Shown here: one piece after another, positions 16,619 through 25,035 of the stretch | How positions within the stretch are numbered: position 1 is the first letter of the stretch | Layout: the number at the start of each line of letters is the position of its first letter | DNA from: Acidobacteriota bacterium | GTDB lineage: Bacteria > Acidobacteriota > Thermoanaerobaculia > Multivoradales > JAHEKO01 | DNA: 43,699 nt | Direction of reading: 5' to 3' | NCBI GenBank assembly: GCA_029263375.1 | Contig: JAJCXP010000256.1 | Span: 1 to 43,699 of the forward strand | Notes under the pieces: model-generated | The model's input: the letters and a program-made list of their open reading frames with translations, nothing else | Databases searched by the model: none | Told to the model about the DNA's origin: nothing | Made by a program: the position numbers and the translations under genes

Positions 16619-18079
16619 TCAGCCATTCCAGGAGCGCCGGAGGGCCATGACTGCCCCGGTCAGCAGCATCCCGAGGACGAGCCAGGCGTAGCGGCTCGGA
16701 TTGCGCACTGCCGTTGGCGAGAGGCCCGCGGCGGTCACCTCCGCTAGACCCACCAGGGTCTTGACGCTCTCCACCTCGAGCTCTCCCTGCGAGTCCTCGA
16801 GGGCGCGACCGATGACGAGCCGCGCCTGATAGGCCGAGAGCTCGCGCGTCGCGACCGCCGTGCCGTCCTCGAAGCCCGAGGGCACGAGCAGGTCTCCAGC
16901 GGCGACCGGGCCCCGCACCTTGACCGGCACCTGTCCGAGAAAGGCGACGAGCGCGTGGCGGGACACCTCGTCGGGTTCGGGACGCCCGGCCGCGACGATC
17001 GGTCGGGTGCTGACCACCATCGCCCGATCCGCCGTTCGGGTCTGGCGGGACACCCGGCCGGCAGAGAGCCCGACCACGTCGCCGGGCTCGAGCGGATCGC
17101 TCGCTTCGAGCTTGGGGAGGTACTCCGCGAAGTCGGATGAAGGGCCGACGACGGAGCCGTCGAACTCGATGCCGCCGGCACCGTCTCCCTGAATCTCCCC
17201 GATCACGGCTTGATCGCCGAAGAAGGTGATGAAGTTCGTCCCCTGGCCCGGGACCGCGGTTCGGCTGTACAACGCGAGCACGTCGGCCCCCGCGGACGCA
17301 CTGGTGTTGGCGATCAGGGCAGCGTGGTTCGATGTGGAAGTGCCCGTGCAACACGCCGTTCCAGCCGCTGACAGAGCGCGACCTGCTCCCCCAATCGAGA
17401 CGAAGTAGCCGCCGACAGCGTCGCCCCTGCCGACGACGCCGAAACTGGAGCCCGTTCCGTAGACTCCTATGCTTCCTCCGCCGTCGACTCCTATGCTTCC
17501 TCCGCCGTCGACCTCTCCGTGGATCCCGATATTGACGCCCTCTCTGGCGCCCGTCGAGCTCGAGAGCAGGAGTCTCGGGAGGCCGACCCTGCCGGTGTCC
17601 GGCGCCCGTGGCGGCGAGATCTCGAGCGAATCTGACATGCCCTGTTTCAGATATCGCCGAAGGGTCGCAAGCGCAGTGCGTACCTCCTCGTCCGACGGTC
17701 CGGCGGCGATCTCGAAGAGCCACGGAGGCGACCACTCGCCGGTCTCGCCCCGGGCGATCGAGCGCACCGACCAGGCATATCGGGCGTCGGGATCCGGGCA
17801 CTGCGCGAGCGCCGGTGTCCAGCTCTGGGCCGAGCCGGGGAGCGACGCTGCCAGAATCCGCTCCAGCGGTGCGTCACCCTCGTCCTCGGGCACGCGATAG
17901 ACCTCGAGCTCGATGGCCTCGGCCTCCTCCGCGAGCGTCCAGCTGAAGGTCGGACACGCGCCCGAGATGGATACGATCTCGGCTTCGCTTCCCGGCGACA
18001 CCGGGGTCGGTCCCAGCGCGAAGACCGCGCATCCCACCAGAGTCAAAGCGGTCGACACAGCGGCTGGCTTCCACCTCAT
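16619..18079 (-). CDS. Secreted Fn3-like head protein with G2-like end and C-terminal membrane tail (family member E)
   Basis: This encodes 486 aa. The ATG at 18077-18079 has GGAGGTGCCCG upstream. The layout matches its neighbour at 14872: signal peptide (AAVSTALTLVGCAVFALG), head with CPTFSWTLAEEAEAIELEVYR and YAWSVR, variable linker, GEIQGDGAGGIEFDGSVVGPSSDFAEYLPKL, GQVPVKVRGPVAAGDLLVPSG, and a final membrane helix ending RRSWNG. The two genes are most alike over the last 200 residues and least alike in the linker and glycine-rich region, which here holds a perfect 8-residue duplication (DGGGSIGV). Homology extends into the 5' leader and 3' flank, so the whole unit was duplicated. It is divergent from hemW. 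Confidence 0.75.
   Translation of the reverse strand: MRWKPAAVSTALTLVGCAVFALGPTPVSPGSEAEIVSISGACPTFSWTLAEEAEAIELEVYRVPEDEGDAPLERILAASLPGSAQSWTPALAQCPDPDARYAWSVRSIARGETGEWSPPWLFEIAAGPSDEEVRTALATLRRYLKQGMSDSLEISPPRAPDTGRVGLPRLLLSSSTGAREGVNIGIHGEVDGGGSIGVDGGGSIGVYGTGSSFGVVGRGDAVGGYFVSIGGAGRALSAAGTACCTGTSTSNHAALIANTSASAGADVLALYSRTAVPGQGTNFITFFGDQAVIGEIQGDGAGGIEFDGSVVGPSSDFAEYLPKLEASDPLEPGDVVGLSAGRVSRQTRTADRAMVVSTRPIVAAGRPEPDEVSRHALVAFLGQVPVKVRGPVAAGDLLVPSGFEDGTAVATRELSAYQARLVIGRALEDSQGELEVESVKTLVGLAEVTAAGLSPTAVRNPSRYAWLVLGMLLTGAVMALRRSWNG
17462..17509. repeat. Perfect 24-bp tandem duplication in the glycine-rich stalk
   Basis: Two identical 24-bp units (17462-17485 and 17486-17509) lie head to tail inside the gene at 16619 and encode an in-frame 8-residue repeat read as DGGGSIGV. 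Perfect identity implies a recent slippage event. The paralogue at 14872 lacks it. Confidence 0.92.
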
Positions 18080-18255
18080 CGGGCACCTCCATTTCCGTAC
18101 GGCACCGGTGTGGCTCGTCAGACCAAGCGTGCGGCTACCGCAATCCACGCAGAGCAAGAACTCAGAATCGCGGTCATCATATGACCGATGGCGCCCTTCG
18201 GGTTGTTCGGCCCCGGCAAGCCCCTCAGTTTGTGAGTCGCGGGCAGCGATAGTCT

Positions 18256-19416
18256 GTGAGCGTGCCGCCGGGGCTCTATCTCCACGTACCGTTCTGCGCG
18301 ACGGTCTGTCCGTACTGCGACTTCGCGGTGCTGGTCGGAGATCGGGGGCGACGTGAGCGCTTCGTCGAGTCCCTGATCGACGAGGTCCGACTACACGGAA
18401 CGGACGGCAGCGCGACGCTCCAGGGTTTCGACACGATCTACTTCGGCGGCGGTACGCCGTCCATGCTCGAGCCGGCACAGCTCGAGCTGATCCTGACCTC
18501 GTTGACCGCCGAGCTGGCGATCACGGCCGATCCCTGGACCTTCCTCGAAGCCAACCCCGAGGACGTGACGGAGGAGCGCCTGAGCGCCTGGGCGGATCTC
18601 GGCGTCCGCACGCTCAGCCTCGGCGTCCAGTCGTTCGATCCGGACGAGCTGAGGTTCCTCGGCCGATCGCACGGTTCCGGCGAGGGCAGCAGGGCGGTCG
18701 AGCTCGCAATGGACGCCGGTTTCACGAGCGTGTCGCTCGACCTGATCTACGGCCTTCCGGGTCAGACCGAAGGCGCCTGGCGCCGGACTCTCGAGACCGC
18801 GCTCGCCCTCGCTCCCGATCATCTCTCCTGTTACGAGCTCACGATTCACGAGGGCACGGCCTTCGGCGTCCGCAAGCGGCGCGGCGAGCTGATCGAGATG
18901 CGGGACGAGGATCAGGCGGACCGGTTCCTGTTCACCCACCGGTTTCTCGCTGATCACGGCTACCCGGGCTACGAGGTGTCGAACTTCGCCCGCTCCGAGG
19001 CCCATCGCTCGCGTCACAACCAGAAGTACTGGGACCACACGCCCTACCTCGGGCTGGGGCCGTCGGCCCACTCGTTCGCCGGCCGCCGGCGCTGGTGGAA
19101 CCAGCGCAGCCTCGGGCCGTGGCAGCGCCGGCTCGACTCCGGCGAGCTGCCGGTCGCAGCCAGCGAGGAGTTGAGCGACGCCGATCTCGCCCTGGAGCGG
19201 CTGATGCTCGGCCTGCGAACCTACGCCGGAGTCGACATCGACCTGCTGCGATCGCGCTACGGACTCGATCTCGAGTCGCCGGAACGGGCGGCGACGGTCG
19301 ACAGCCTGCTGGCGCGGGGTTTGGCGCGGATCGAAGGCGCGTCTCTTGTGCCCACGCCGAGCGGACTGGTGGTCGCCGACACTCTGGCGCTCGACCTGCT
19401 GGGAGAGGTCGGCTGA
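18256..19416 (+). CDS. hemW: HemW-like radical SAM protein (haem chaperone family)
   Basis: This encodes 386 aa from GTG 18256, or 384 aa from GTG 18262. The N-terminal GLYLHVPFCATVCPYCDF holds the radical SAM CxxxCxxC (Cys14, Cys18, Cys21). DTIYFGGGTPSMLEPAQ, EANPEDVTEERL, LGVQSFDPDELRFLGRSH, LDLIYGLPGQT, SCYELTIHEGTAFG and YEVSNFARSEAHRSRHNQKYW are HemW signatures. HemW was long annotated as oxygen-independent coproporphyrinogen oxidase but acts in haem insertion. TAGTCT at 18250-18255 places a leaderless start at GTG 18262; no Shine-Dalgarno sequence is present. It is divergent from the secreted-protein gene at 16619. Confidence 0.92.
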   Translation: MSVPPGLYLHVPFCATVCPYCDFAVLVGDRGRRERFVESLIDEVRLHGTDGSATLQGFDTIYFGGGTPSMLEPAQLELILTSLTAELAITADPWTFLEANPEDVTEERLSAWADLGVRTLSLGVQSFDPDELRFLGRSHGSGEGSRAVELAMDAGFTSVSLDLIYGLPGQTEGAWRRTLETALALAPDHLSCYELTIHEGTAFGVRKRRGELIEMRDEDQADRFLFTHRFLADHGYPGYEVSNFARSEAHRSRHNQKYWDHTPYLGLGPSAHSFAGRRRWWNQRSLGPWQRRLDSGELPVAASEELSDADLALERLMLGLRTYAGVDIDLLRSRYGLDLESPERAATVDSLLARGLARIEGASLVPTPSGLVVADTLALDLLGEVG

Positions 19417-19554
19417 CTACCAGACGATCGCGAGCATCTCTGGCCATGAAGCGCGCCCACAGCGACGTGCGAGCATCGGCGGCACCGCGAGGTCCTCGGC
19501 CGATTCTGACGATCGTCTAAACCCGGCTGGGCGCAGGTCCATCGAAGAGTCATC

Positions 19555-20397
19555 ATGAGGAGGAGGATCCCCCTGTTCGCGCTTCTGGTCGCGGCGCCGC
19601 TGGCCGCGCCGGGAGCCGAGGACCTCTACCCGCTGGCGCTCGAGGATCTAACGGCGTTCGCCGAGTCGGTGACCGCCGACAGCAGCTCGGAGCTGGAGCA
19701 GGCGCAGGCGATCGCGACCTGGTTCGCGACCCACTTCGATTGGACCGCGACCGACTACCAGCGACGGACGGTCGAAGAGATTCTCGAACGCAGGGGCGGC
19801 AACTGCGCGGAGCTGGCGCGGGTGACGACCGCCACGCTCGAGCGGCTCGGATTGCGAATGCGGCGGGTGCGAGAGATCAACCTGCATGTCGAGACCGAGG
19901 AGCGGCAGAGCAGCGCCAGCGCCAAGATCGCCGAGATGGGCAACCGTGCCTCGGTCTTCGGACGGCGGCACAACGATCACGTCTGGCTCGAGATTCTGGA
20001 CACGAGCAGCGGCGAATGGTTTCCGGCCGACCCTTCGCTGGGTGTCGTCGGCGAGGAGGCCTGGATCGCGGCGCGCCTCGGGTTCGGCGAGCGGCGGACG
20101 CTCGATCCCTCGTCGGCCGACATGATCGCGCCGTTCGCGATCTTCGCCGAGGACGGCCTGACCGTGGACCGCAGCCGGCACTATCTGGTCGAGGGGTTCG
20201 ATCGGCTCTACGGCGGGCGGCTCGGTCGACTCGACGCCTGGGAACGCTGGGTCGAGCTCATCGACGAGCTCGGTCGAGCCGCGCGAGGCGCCTTCCTCGG
20301 CGAGGTGAACCTGCACGACTACGACGCGCGGATCGCCGAGCTCGCGGTCACCTACGAGAGACTTCGAGCCGAGTACGCCGGAACCGGCGGCGGCTAG
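19555..20397 (+). CDS. Secreted transglutaminase-like cysteine peptidase-fold protein
   Basis: This encodes 280 aa. A short signal peptide (PLFALLVAAPLAAPGAE) implies export. The transglutaminase-like triad is visible: Cys84 in RRGGNCAELARV, His142 in HNDHVWLEI, and Asp159 in WFPADPSLG. The helical C-terminal region (about 200-275) has no recognised motif. Bacterial proteins of this type are usually peptidases or amidases acting on cell-wall or periplasmic peptides, but the substrate cannot be told here. The ATG lies 138 bp after hemW with only a weak Shine-Dalgarno sequence (GAAGAG). A stand-alone transcription unit is likely. Confidence 0.82.
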   Translation: MRRRIPLFALLVAAPLAAPGAEDLYPLALEDLTAFAESVTADSSSELEQAQAIATWFATHFDWTATDYQRRTVEEILERRGGNCAELARVTTATLERLGLRMRRVREINLHVETEERQSSASAKIAEMGNRASVFGRRHNDHVWLEILDTSSGEWFPADPSLGVVGEEAWIAARLGFGERRTLDPSSADMIAPFAIFAEDGLTVDRSRHYLVEGFDRLYGGRLGRLDAWERWVELIDELGRAARGAFLGEVNLHDYDARIAELAVTYERLRAEYAGTGGG

Positions 20398-20552
20398 CTC
20401 CAGCCAGCGTTTCGGTCCGAGCGCCGGAGGCAGACCGCGCGGCAGCCTGGCCGTGCAGTGCCGGGCTGCAGAACGGACCGCTGCCTCCGACCGTTCGGGC
20501 GGGGTCCGTGTATTAGACTGACGCGGCAGCTCGAACCGTTCGAAACCCTCTG

Positions 20553-21437
20553 ATGAAGCCGGCCCCCGTCGACTACACGGCCCCCGACTCGCTGGCAGAG
20601 GCGTTGGCGCTCCTGGCGGAGCACGGTTTCGACGGCAAGCTGCTCGCCGGCGGGCAGAGTCTGGTGCCGCTGCTCAACTTCCGGCTGGCGCAGCCCGGGG
20701 TGCTGATCGATCTCAACCGGGTGCGCGATCTCGACTACGTGCGGGAGACCGCCGAGGGTGGCGTGTCGATCGGCGCGATGACCCGGCAGCGTACCCTGGA
20801 GACCGACCCACTGCTGGTCGAGAGGGCGCCGCTCATGAACCAGGCGGCGCCGCTGATCGCCCATCCCCAGATTCGCAATCGAGGCACGGTGGGCGGCAGT
20901 CTGGCGCACGCCGATCCGGCCGCCGAGTTGCCGGTGGTGGCCGTGGCGCTGGAGGCGCGCTTTCGCTTACAGAGCCACGCCGGCGAGCGCTGGGTCGATG
21001 CCCGCGACTTCTACGTCGGCTTGATGACGACTGAGCTGGCCGCCGAAGAGGCGTTGGTCGAGGTCGAGCTGCCGCCGCTGCCGCCGCGCACCGGGTGCGC
21101 GTTCGTCGAGCTGGCGCGCCGGCACGGCGACTACGCGACCTCGGGCGTCGCCGCGATCGTGACGCTGGACGAGGCCGGTGTCTGCAGCGCCGCGAAGCTG
21201 GTCTACCTGAGCGCCGGCGACACGCCGATGACCGCCGCCGAGGCGGCGCAATCGTTGGTTGGCAGCGAGCTGTCCAGCGAGTCGATCCGGGCTGCGGCCG
21301 CGTACGCGACGACCGCGGAGATCGAGCCGACCGCGGACATCCACGCCTCGGCCGAATACAAGCGACACCTGGCTGGCGTGCTGACCGAGAGGGCGCTTCT
21401 GGCGGCGAAGGCACGGGCGCTGGGAGGAGCGGGATGA
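20553..21437 (+). CDS. coxM: Molybdenum hydroxylase FAD-binding subunit (CoxM/XdhB type)
   Basis: This encodes 294 aa, the usual length. FAD-binding motifs are intact: LLAGGQSLVPLLNFRL (about 30-45) and IAHPQIRNRGTVGGSLAHADPAAELP (about 102-127). The subunit passes electrons from the 2Fe-2S subunit to an acceptor in the xanthine dehydrogenase/CO dehydrogenase superfamily. It is the first gene of a six-gene operon; its stop overlaps the next start as ATGA. TAGACT at 20514-20519, 33 bp before the ATG, may be the -10. No large subunit is adjacent; one lies at 37164. The CO-dehydrogenase-style symbol denotes the family only, not CO oxidation. Confidence 0.92.
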   Translation: MKPAPVDYTAPDSLAEALALLAEHGFDGKLLAGGQSLVPLLNFRLAQPGVLIDLNRVRDLDYVRETAEGGVSIGAMTRQRTLETDPLLVERAPLMNQAAPLIAHPQIRNRGTVGGSLAHADPAAELPVVAVALEARFRLQSHAGERWVDARDFYVGLMTTELAAEEALVEVELPPLPPRTGCAFVELARRHGDYATSGVAAIVTLDEAGVCSAAKLVYLSAGDTPMTAAEAAQSLVGSELSSESIRAAAAYATTAEIEPTADIHASAEYKRHLAGVLTERALLAAKARALGGAG

Positions 21438-21922
21438 TCCAGCGGCAGCGAGTCTCCGTGACGGTGAATGGTCGGGCGTATGAGCGCGAGGTCGAGCCGC
21501 GACTGCTCCTGAGCGACTTCCTGCGCCACGAGCTCGACCTCACCGGCACCCATGTCGGCTGCGAGCACGGCGTCTGCGGCGCCTGCACGATCCTGCTCGA
21601 CGGCGAGCCGATCCGGTCCTGCCTGATGCTGGCGGTCCAGGCCGACGGCCTCGAGCTCACCACCGTCGAGGGCCTCACCGAGGACCCGGAGAAGCTCCAC
21701 CCGTTGCAGCAGGCGTTCTGGGAGGCGCACGGGCTGCAGTGCGGCTTCTGCACTGCCGGCATCCTGATGACCATCCTGCCCTTCCTGAAGAAGAACCCGA
21801 CTCCCTCCGAGGACGAGATCCGGCTGGCGTTGTCGGGCAACCTCTGCCGATGCACCGGCTACCAGCACATCGTCGACGCGGTGAAGCTGGCCGCCGACTA
21901 CCTCGGAGAGGAGTCCTCATAG
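21434..21922 (+). CDS. coxS: Molybdenum hydroxylase 2Fe-2S subunit (CoxS/XdhC type)
   Basis: This encodes 162 aa. All eight cluster cysteines are present: C43, C48, C51 and C63 (GCEHGVCGACTILLDGEPIRSC) for the plant-type cluster, and C103, C106, C138 and C140 (QCGFCTAGI...GNLCRCTG) for the C-terminal helical cluster. It links the molybdopterin site to FAD. The ATG overlaps the coxM stop (ATGA), so the two are coupled. A small hairpin follows the stop. Confidence 0.95.
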   Translation: MIQRQRVSVTVNGRAYEREVEPRLLLSDFLRHELDLTGTHVGCEHGVCGACTILLDGEPIRSCLMLAVQADGLELTTVEGLTEDPEKLHPLQQAFWEAHGLQCGFCTAGILMTILPFLKKNPTPSEDEIRLALSGNLCRCTGYQHIVDAVKLAADYLGEESS

Positions 21923-21937
21923 GAGGCCACGCCTCCT
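21921..21937 (+). promoter_or_regulatory. Short hairpin between coxS and the amidase gene, enclosing an SD-like GGAGG
   Basis: AGGAGGC-CAC-GCCTCCT is a perfect 7-bp stem with a 3-nt loop, starting on the coxS stop codon. Its left arm is the only SD-like sequence before the amidase ATG (21946), but about 20 nt away. It may slow translation of the amidase or stabilise the upstream mRNA end. The function is inference. Confidence 0.4.
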
Positions 21938-21945
21938 ATACGGCG

Positions 21946-23250
21946 ATGCCGATCCAGTACGAGACCGAATCCCTGGAGGCGCTTCGAGAGCGCTTCGCGA
22001 GCGGCGAGCTCGAGCCGCTCGACTACGTTGCCACCCTCGAGGAGCGGTGCGCCAAGATCGAGCCCGAGCTGCTCTCGCTGATGGTCGAGCCCGGCCGGTT
22101 CACGCGGCTGCGGTCCGAGGCGACTGAGCTCGCCCAGCGCTTTCCGGACGCGAGCGCCCGGCCGCCGCTCTACGGCGTGCCGGTTGGCGTCAAAGACATC
22201 TTCCGCGTCGACGGCCTGCCGACGACCGCCGGCAGCAAGTTGCCGACGCGTCTGTTCGAGGGCACCGAGTCGACGGCGGTGACCCGTCTCAAACGCGCCG
22301 GTGCGCTGATTCTCGGCAAGACGGTGAGCACCGAGTTCGCCTACTTCGGGCCCGGACCGACCCGCAATCCGCGCGACCTCACGCGGACTCCGGGCGGCTC
22401 GAGCAGCGGCTCGGCGGCGGCGGTGGCCGCGGGACTGGCGCCGCTGGCGTTCGGCACCCAGACGATCGGCTCGATCTCGCGGCCGGCGGCGTACTGCGGA
22501 GTGGTGGGCTACAAGCCGAGCTACGACCGGATCTCTCGCGAAGGCGTCATCCCACTATCGCCGTCGCTGGATCACATCGGCGTGTTCACGACCGACGTGG
22601 TCGGCGCCGAGCTCGCGGCCTCGCAACTGTGCACCGACTGGCGCAGCGTCGCGCCCGGTCGCAAGCCGATCCTGGCCATTTCGAAGGGACCCATGCTGAA
22701 GCGAGCCTCGCCGGAGGCGCTGAGTCATCTGAAGAGCGTTTCCGATCGGCTGGCCGAGAGCGGGTTCGAGGTCCAGGTGGTGCCGGCGATGCTCGACTTC
22801 GACGACATCGAGCGCCGCCACCGGTTGCTGGTCGCGGCCGAGGCGGCGGCGGTGCACGGCAGCTGGTATGCCGACTATGGCGCTCTCTATCACCGCAAGA
22901 CAGTCGAGCTTCTGACTCAGGGGCGCGACGTGACCGCGAGCGAGCGTGAGCAGGCGTTCGCCGGGCGAGAGCGATTGCGCGACGAGCTCACGGGCCTGAT
23001 GGCCGAGCGCGGCGTCGACCTCTGGATCTCTCCGCCGGCGCCGGGGGCAGCGCCGGTCGGCCTCGACAGCACCGGCGATCCGATCATGAACCTGCCCTGG
23101 TCCCACTGCGGGTTGCCGACGTTGTCGATTCCCGCCGGAACCGGCGCGGAGGGCATGCCTCTCGGCCTGCAGCTGGCAGGTGGTTGGAATCAGGACGAGG
23201 AGCTGTTCGCCTGGGGGCGGATGATCGAGGAGGCGCTCGGTGGCGACTGA
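21946..23250 (+). CDS. Amidase signature family hydrolase
   Basis: This encodes 434 aa. The Ser-cisSer-Lys triad is in place: Lys83 in GVPVGVKDIF, the cis-serine in PGGSSSGSAAAVAAG (about 149-163), and nucleophile Ser176 in GTQTIGSISRPAAYCGVVGYKP. The GTQTxGS variant is typical of a subgroup of stand-alone amidases and not of GatA. A C-terminal AtzF-type (allophanate hydrolase) domain is lacking. Context in an operon with molybdenum hydroxylase and FdrA/DUF1116 genes suggests it cleaves an amide formed from a nitrogenous compound. ATG 21946 is the only plausible start after the coxS stop. Confidence 0.9.
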   Translation: MPIQYETESLEALRERFASGELEPLDYVATLEERCAKIEPELLSLMVEPGRFTRLRSEATELAQRFPDASARPPLYGVPVGVKDIFRVDGLPTTAGSKLPTRLFEGTESTAVTRLKRAGALILGKTVSTEFAYFGPGPTRNPRDLTRTPGGSSSGSAAAVAAGLAPLAFGTQTIGSISRPAAYCGVVGYKPSYDRISREGVIPLSPSLDHIGVFTTDVVGAELAASQLCTDWRSVAPGRKPILAISKGPMLKRASPEALSHLKSVSDRLAESGFEVQVVPAMLDFDDIERRHRLLVAAEAAAVHGSWYADYGALYHRKTVELLTQGRDVTASEREQAFAGRERLRDELTGLMAERGVDLWISPPAPGAAPVGLDSTGDPIMNLPWSHCGLPTLSIPAGTGAEGMPLGLQLAGGWNQDEELFAWGRMIEEALGGD

Positions 23251-23280
23251 GATCGAGTCGAGCGCGCAGCAGTGGCCGGT

Positions 23281-25035
23281 ATGACCGTCACCAGCTGCGA
23301 GATCCGTCCCGGCGCTTACGCAGACTCGATCGTGCTCATGCACTTGCAGAGCTCGCTGGCGCGCCTGCCGGGGGTCGAAGACGCGGGGGTCGTGATGGGC
23401 ACGGCGGCGAATCTGGAGCTGCTCGAGAGCAACGGCCTACTCCATCCCGAGGTCGCGGACGCCGGCGCGGACGATCTGGTGCTGGTTGTCCGAGCCGAGA
23501 GCGAGCAGGCCGCGGTCGACGCGCTGTCAAGGGTCGATGGGTTGCTCGCGATCCGCAAGACCGAGAGCGACGCCGACTTCCGGCCGCACGGCTTGCGCTC
23601 GGCGCTCCGGCTGTTGTCGTCGGCGAGCGTGGTCACGATCTCGGTGCCCGGTCGATATGCCGCCGGCGTCGCGCGCGAGGCGCTCGAGCGCGGCCGCCAC
23701 GTGTTTCTCTACAGCGACAATGTCGCGATCGAGGACGAGGTGGCGTTGAAGACGCGAGCGCGGGACGCCGGGCTGCTGGTGATGGGCCCGGATTGCGGCA
23801 CGGCGATCGTCGCCGGCCTGGGTCTCGGCTTCGCGAACCGGGTGCGGCGCGGCGGCATCGGACTGGTCGGCGCTTCCGGCACCGGCCTCCAGGCCGTGAC
23901 CTGTGCGATCCACGGCTTGGGACAGGGTGTCTCGCACGCGATCGGCACCGGCGGCCGAGATCTGAAGGACCAGGTCGGCGGTATCACCGCGATCCAGGCG
24001 CTCGACCTGCTGAGTCGGGATCCGGAGACCGAGGTGATCGTCCTGATCTCGAAGCCGCCCTCGGCGGCGGTCGCCGAGGGCGTGCTGGCCGCCGCCCGCG
24101 GCACGGGTAAGCCGGTCGTCGTCCAGTTCCTGGGCCGACCCGCGCCCTACCGCTCATCGGGCGGCGTGCACTTCGGCACCGGTCTCGACGACACCGCGAG
24201 GCTGGCGGTCGCGCTGCTCGAGGGCGCCGACGATCCGGGCGCCGACCGGCCGGCGAGCGCTCTCGGAGTCGAGCCGCGCTCGGGCTGTCTCCGTGGATTG
24301 TTCGCCGGCGGCACGCTCGCGCTCGAGGCGCAGCAGGCGCTCTCGGGTCTCGGGCGCCTGCGCTCGAACGAGCCGATGGCGGGGAGCGAGCGGGTGGTCG
24401 ACTTGACCCGGAGCGAGGGTCACACGATTCTCGATCTCGGCGCCGACGAGTTCACTGTCGGACGGCTCCACCCGATGATGGATCAGGATCTGCGGATCCG
24501 GCGGCTGCGGCAGGAGGCTGCGGATCCGGAAACCGGGCTGATCCTGCTCGACGTGGTCCTGGGCGAGGGGTCCCATCCCGATCCCGCGACCGAGCTGGCG
24601 CCGGCGATCCAAGCGGCGCGTGCCGCCGGTGATGCGGATGTGGTGGTTCTGATGATCGGAACCGATCTCGATCCGCAGGGCCTTGTCGATCAGACCGAGC
24701 GGCTGGAGGACGCCGGGGCGCGAGTGTTTCTGAGCGTCTCGGACGGCCTCGCCTGGGTCGCGGCGCGGCTCGGCAGCGAGGTCAGGACGCTCGGCATCGG
24801 CGCTCGGGAGGAGAGGTCGGAGCCAGGTGGCGTCGAGCAGACCGGGGTGCGGGCCGGGGAGCGGGTCGCCGTCGAGCCGAGCTCGCTCGCCGCGCCGCTC
24901 TCCCTGATCAACGTCGGACTCGACTCGTTCGCCGACAGCATGGTCGATCAGGGCGCCGAGGTCGTGCGGCTCGACTGGCGCCCGCCGGCCGGTGGAGATG
25001 AGAAGCTGATGGCGCTCTTGGAGAGATTGCGATGA
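23281..25035 (+). CDS. fdrA: FdrA family protein (AllF-like, acyl-CoA synthetase-related carbamoyltransferase subunit)
   Basis: This encodes 584 aa. The start MTVTSCEIRPGAYADSIVLM and the following VVMGTAANLELLES match the FdrA N-terminus. A Rossmann/CoA-binding-like region (about 105-215; LVMGPDCGTAIVAG, IGLVGASGTGLQAVT) and a ligase-like region (VIVLISKPPSAAV; DLGADEFTVGRLHPMMD) relate it to succinyl-CoA synthetase. In E. coli, FdrA (AllF) with YlbE (AllG) and YlbF (AllH) forms oxamate carbamoyltransferase of allantoin breakdown. Here only the AllG-type partner follows, overlapped as ATGA. ATG 23281 is preferred over GTG 23272 by family comparison; neither has a good Shine-Dalgarno sequence. 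Confidence 0.87.
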   Translation: MTVTSCEIRPGAYADSIVLMHLQSSLARLPGVEDAGVVMGTAANLELLESNGLLHPEVADAGADDLVLVVRAESEQAAVDALSRVDGLLAIRKTESDADFRPHGLRSALRLLSSASVVTISVPGRYAAGVAREALERGRHVFLYSDNVAIEDEVALKTRARDAGLLVMGPDCGTAIVAGLGLGFANRVRRGGIGLVGASGTGLQAVTCAIHGLGQGVSHAIGTGGRDLKDQVGGITAIQALDLLSRDPETEVIVLISKPPSAAVAEGVLAAARGTGKPVVVQFLGRPAPYRSSGGVHFGTGLDDTARLAVALLEGADDPGADRPASALGVEPRSGCLRGLFAGGTLALEAQQALSGLGRLRSNEPMAGSERVVDLTRSEGHTILDLGADEFTVGRLHPMMDQDLRIRRLRQEAADPETGLILLDVVLGEGSHPDPATELAPAIQAARAAGDADVVVLMIGTDLDPQGLVDQTERLEDAGARVFLSVSDGLAWVAARLGSEVRTLGIGAREERSEPGGVEQTGVRAGERVAVEPSSLAAPLSLINVGLDSFADSMVDQGAEVVRLDWRPPAGGDEKLMALLERLR

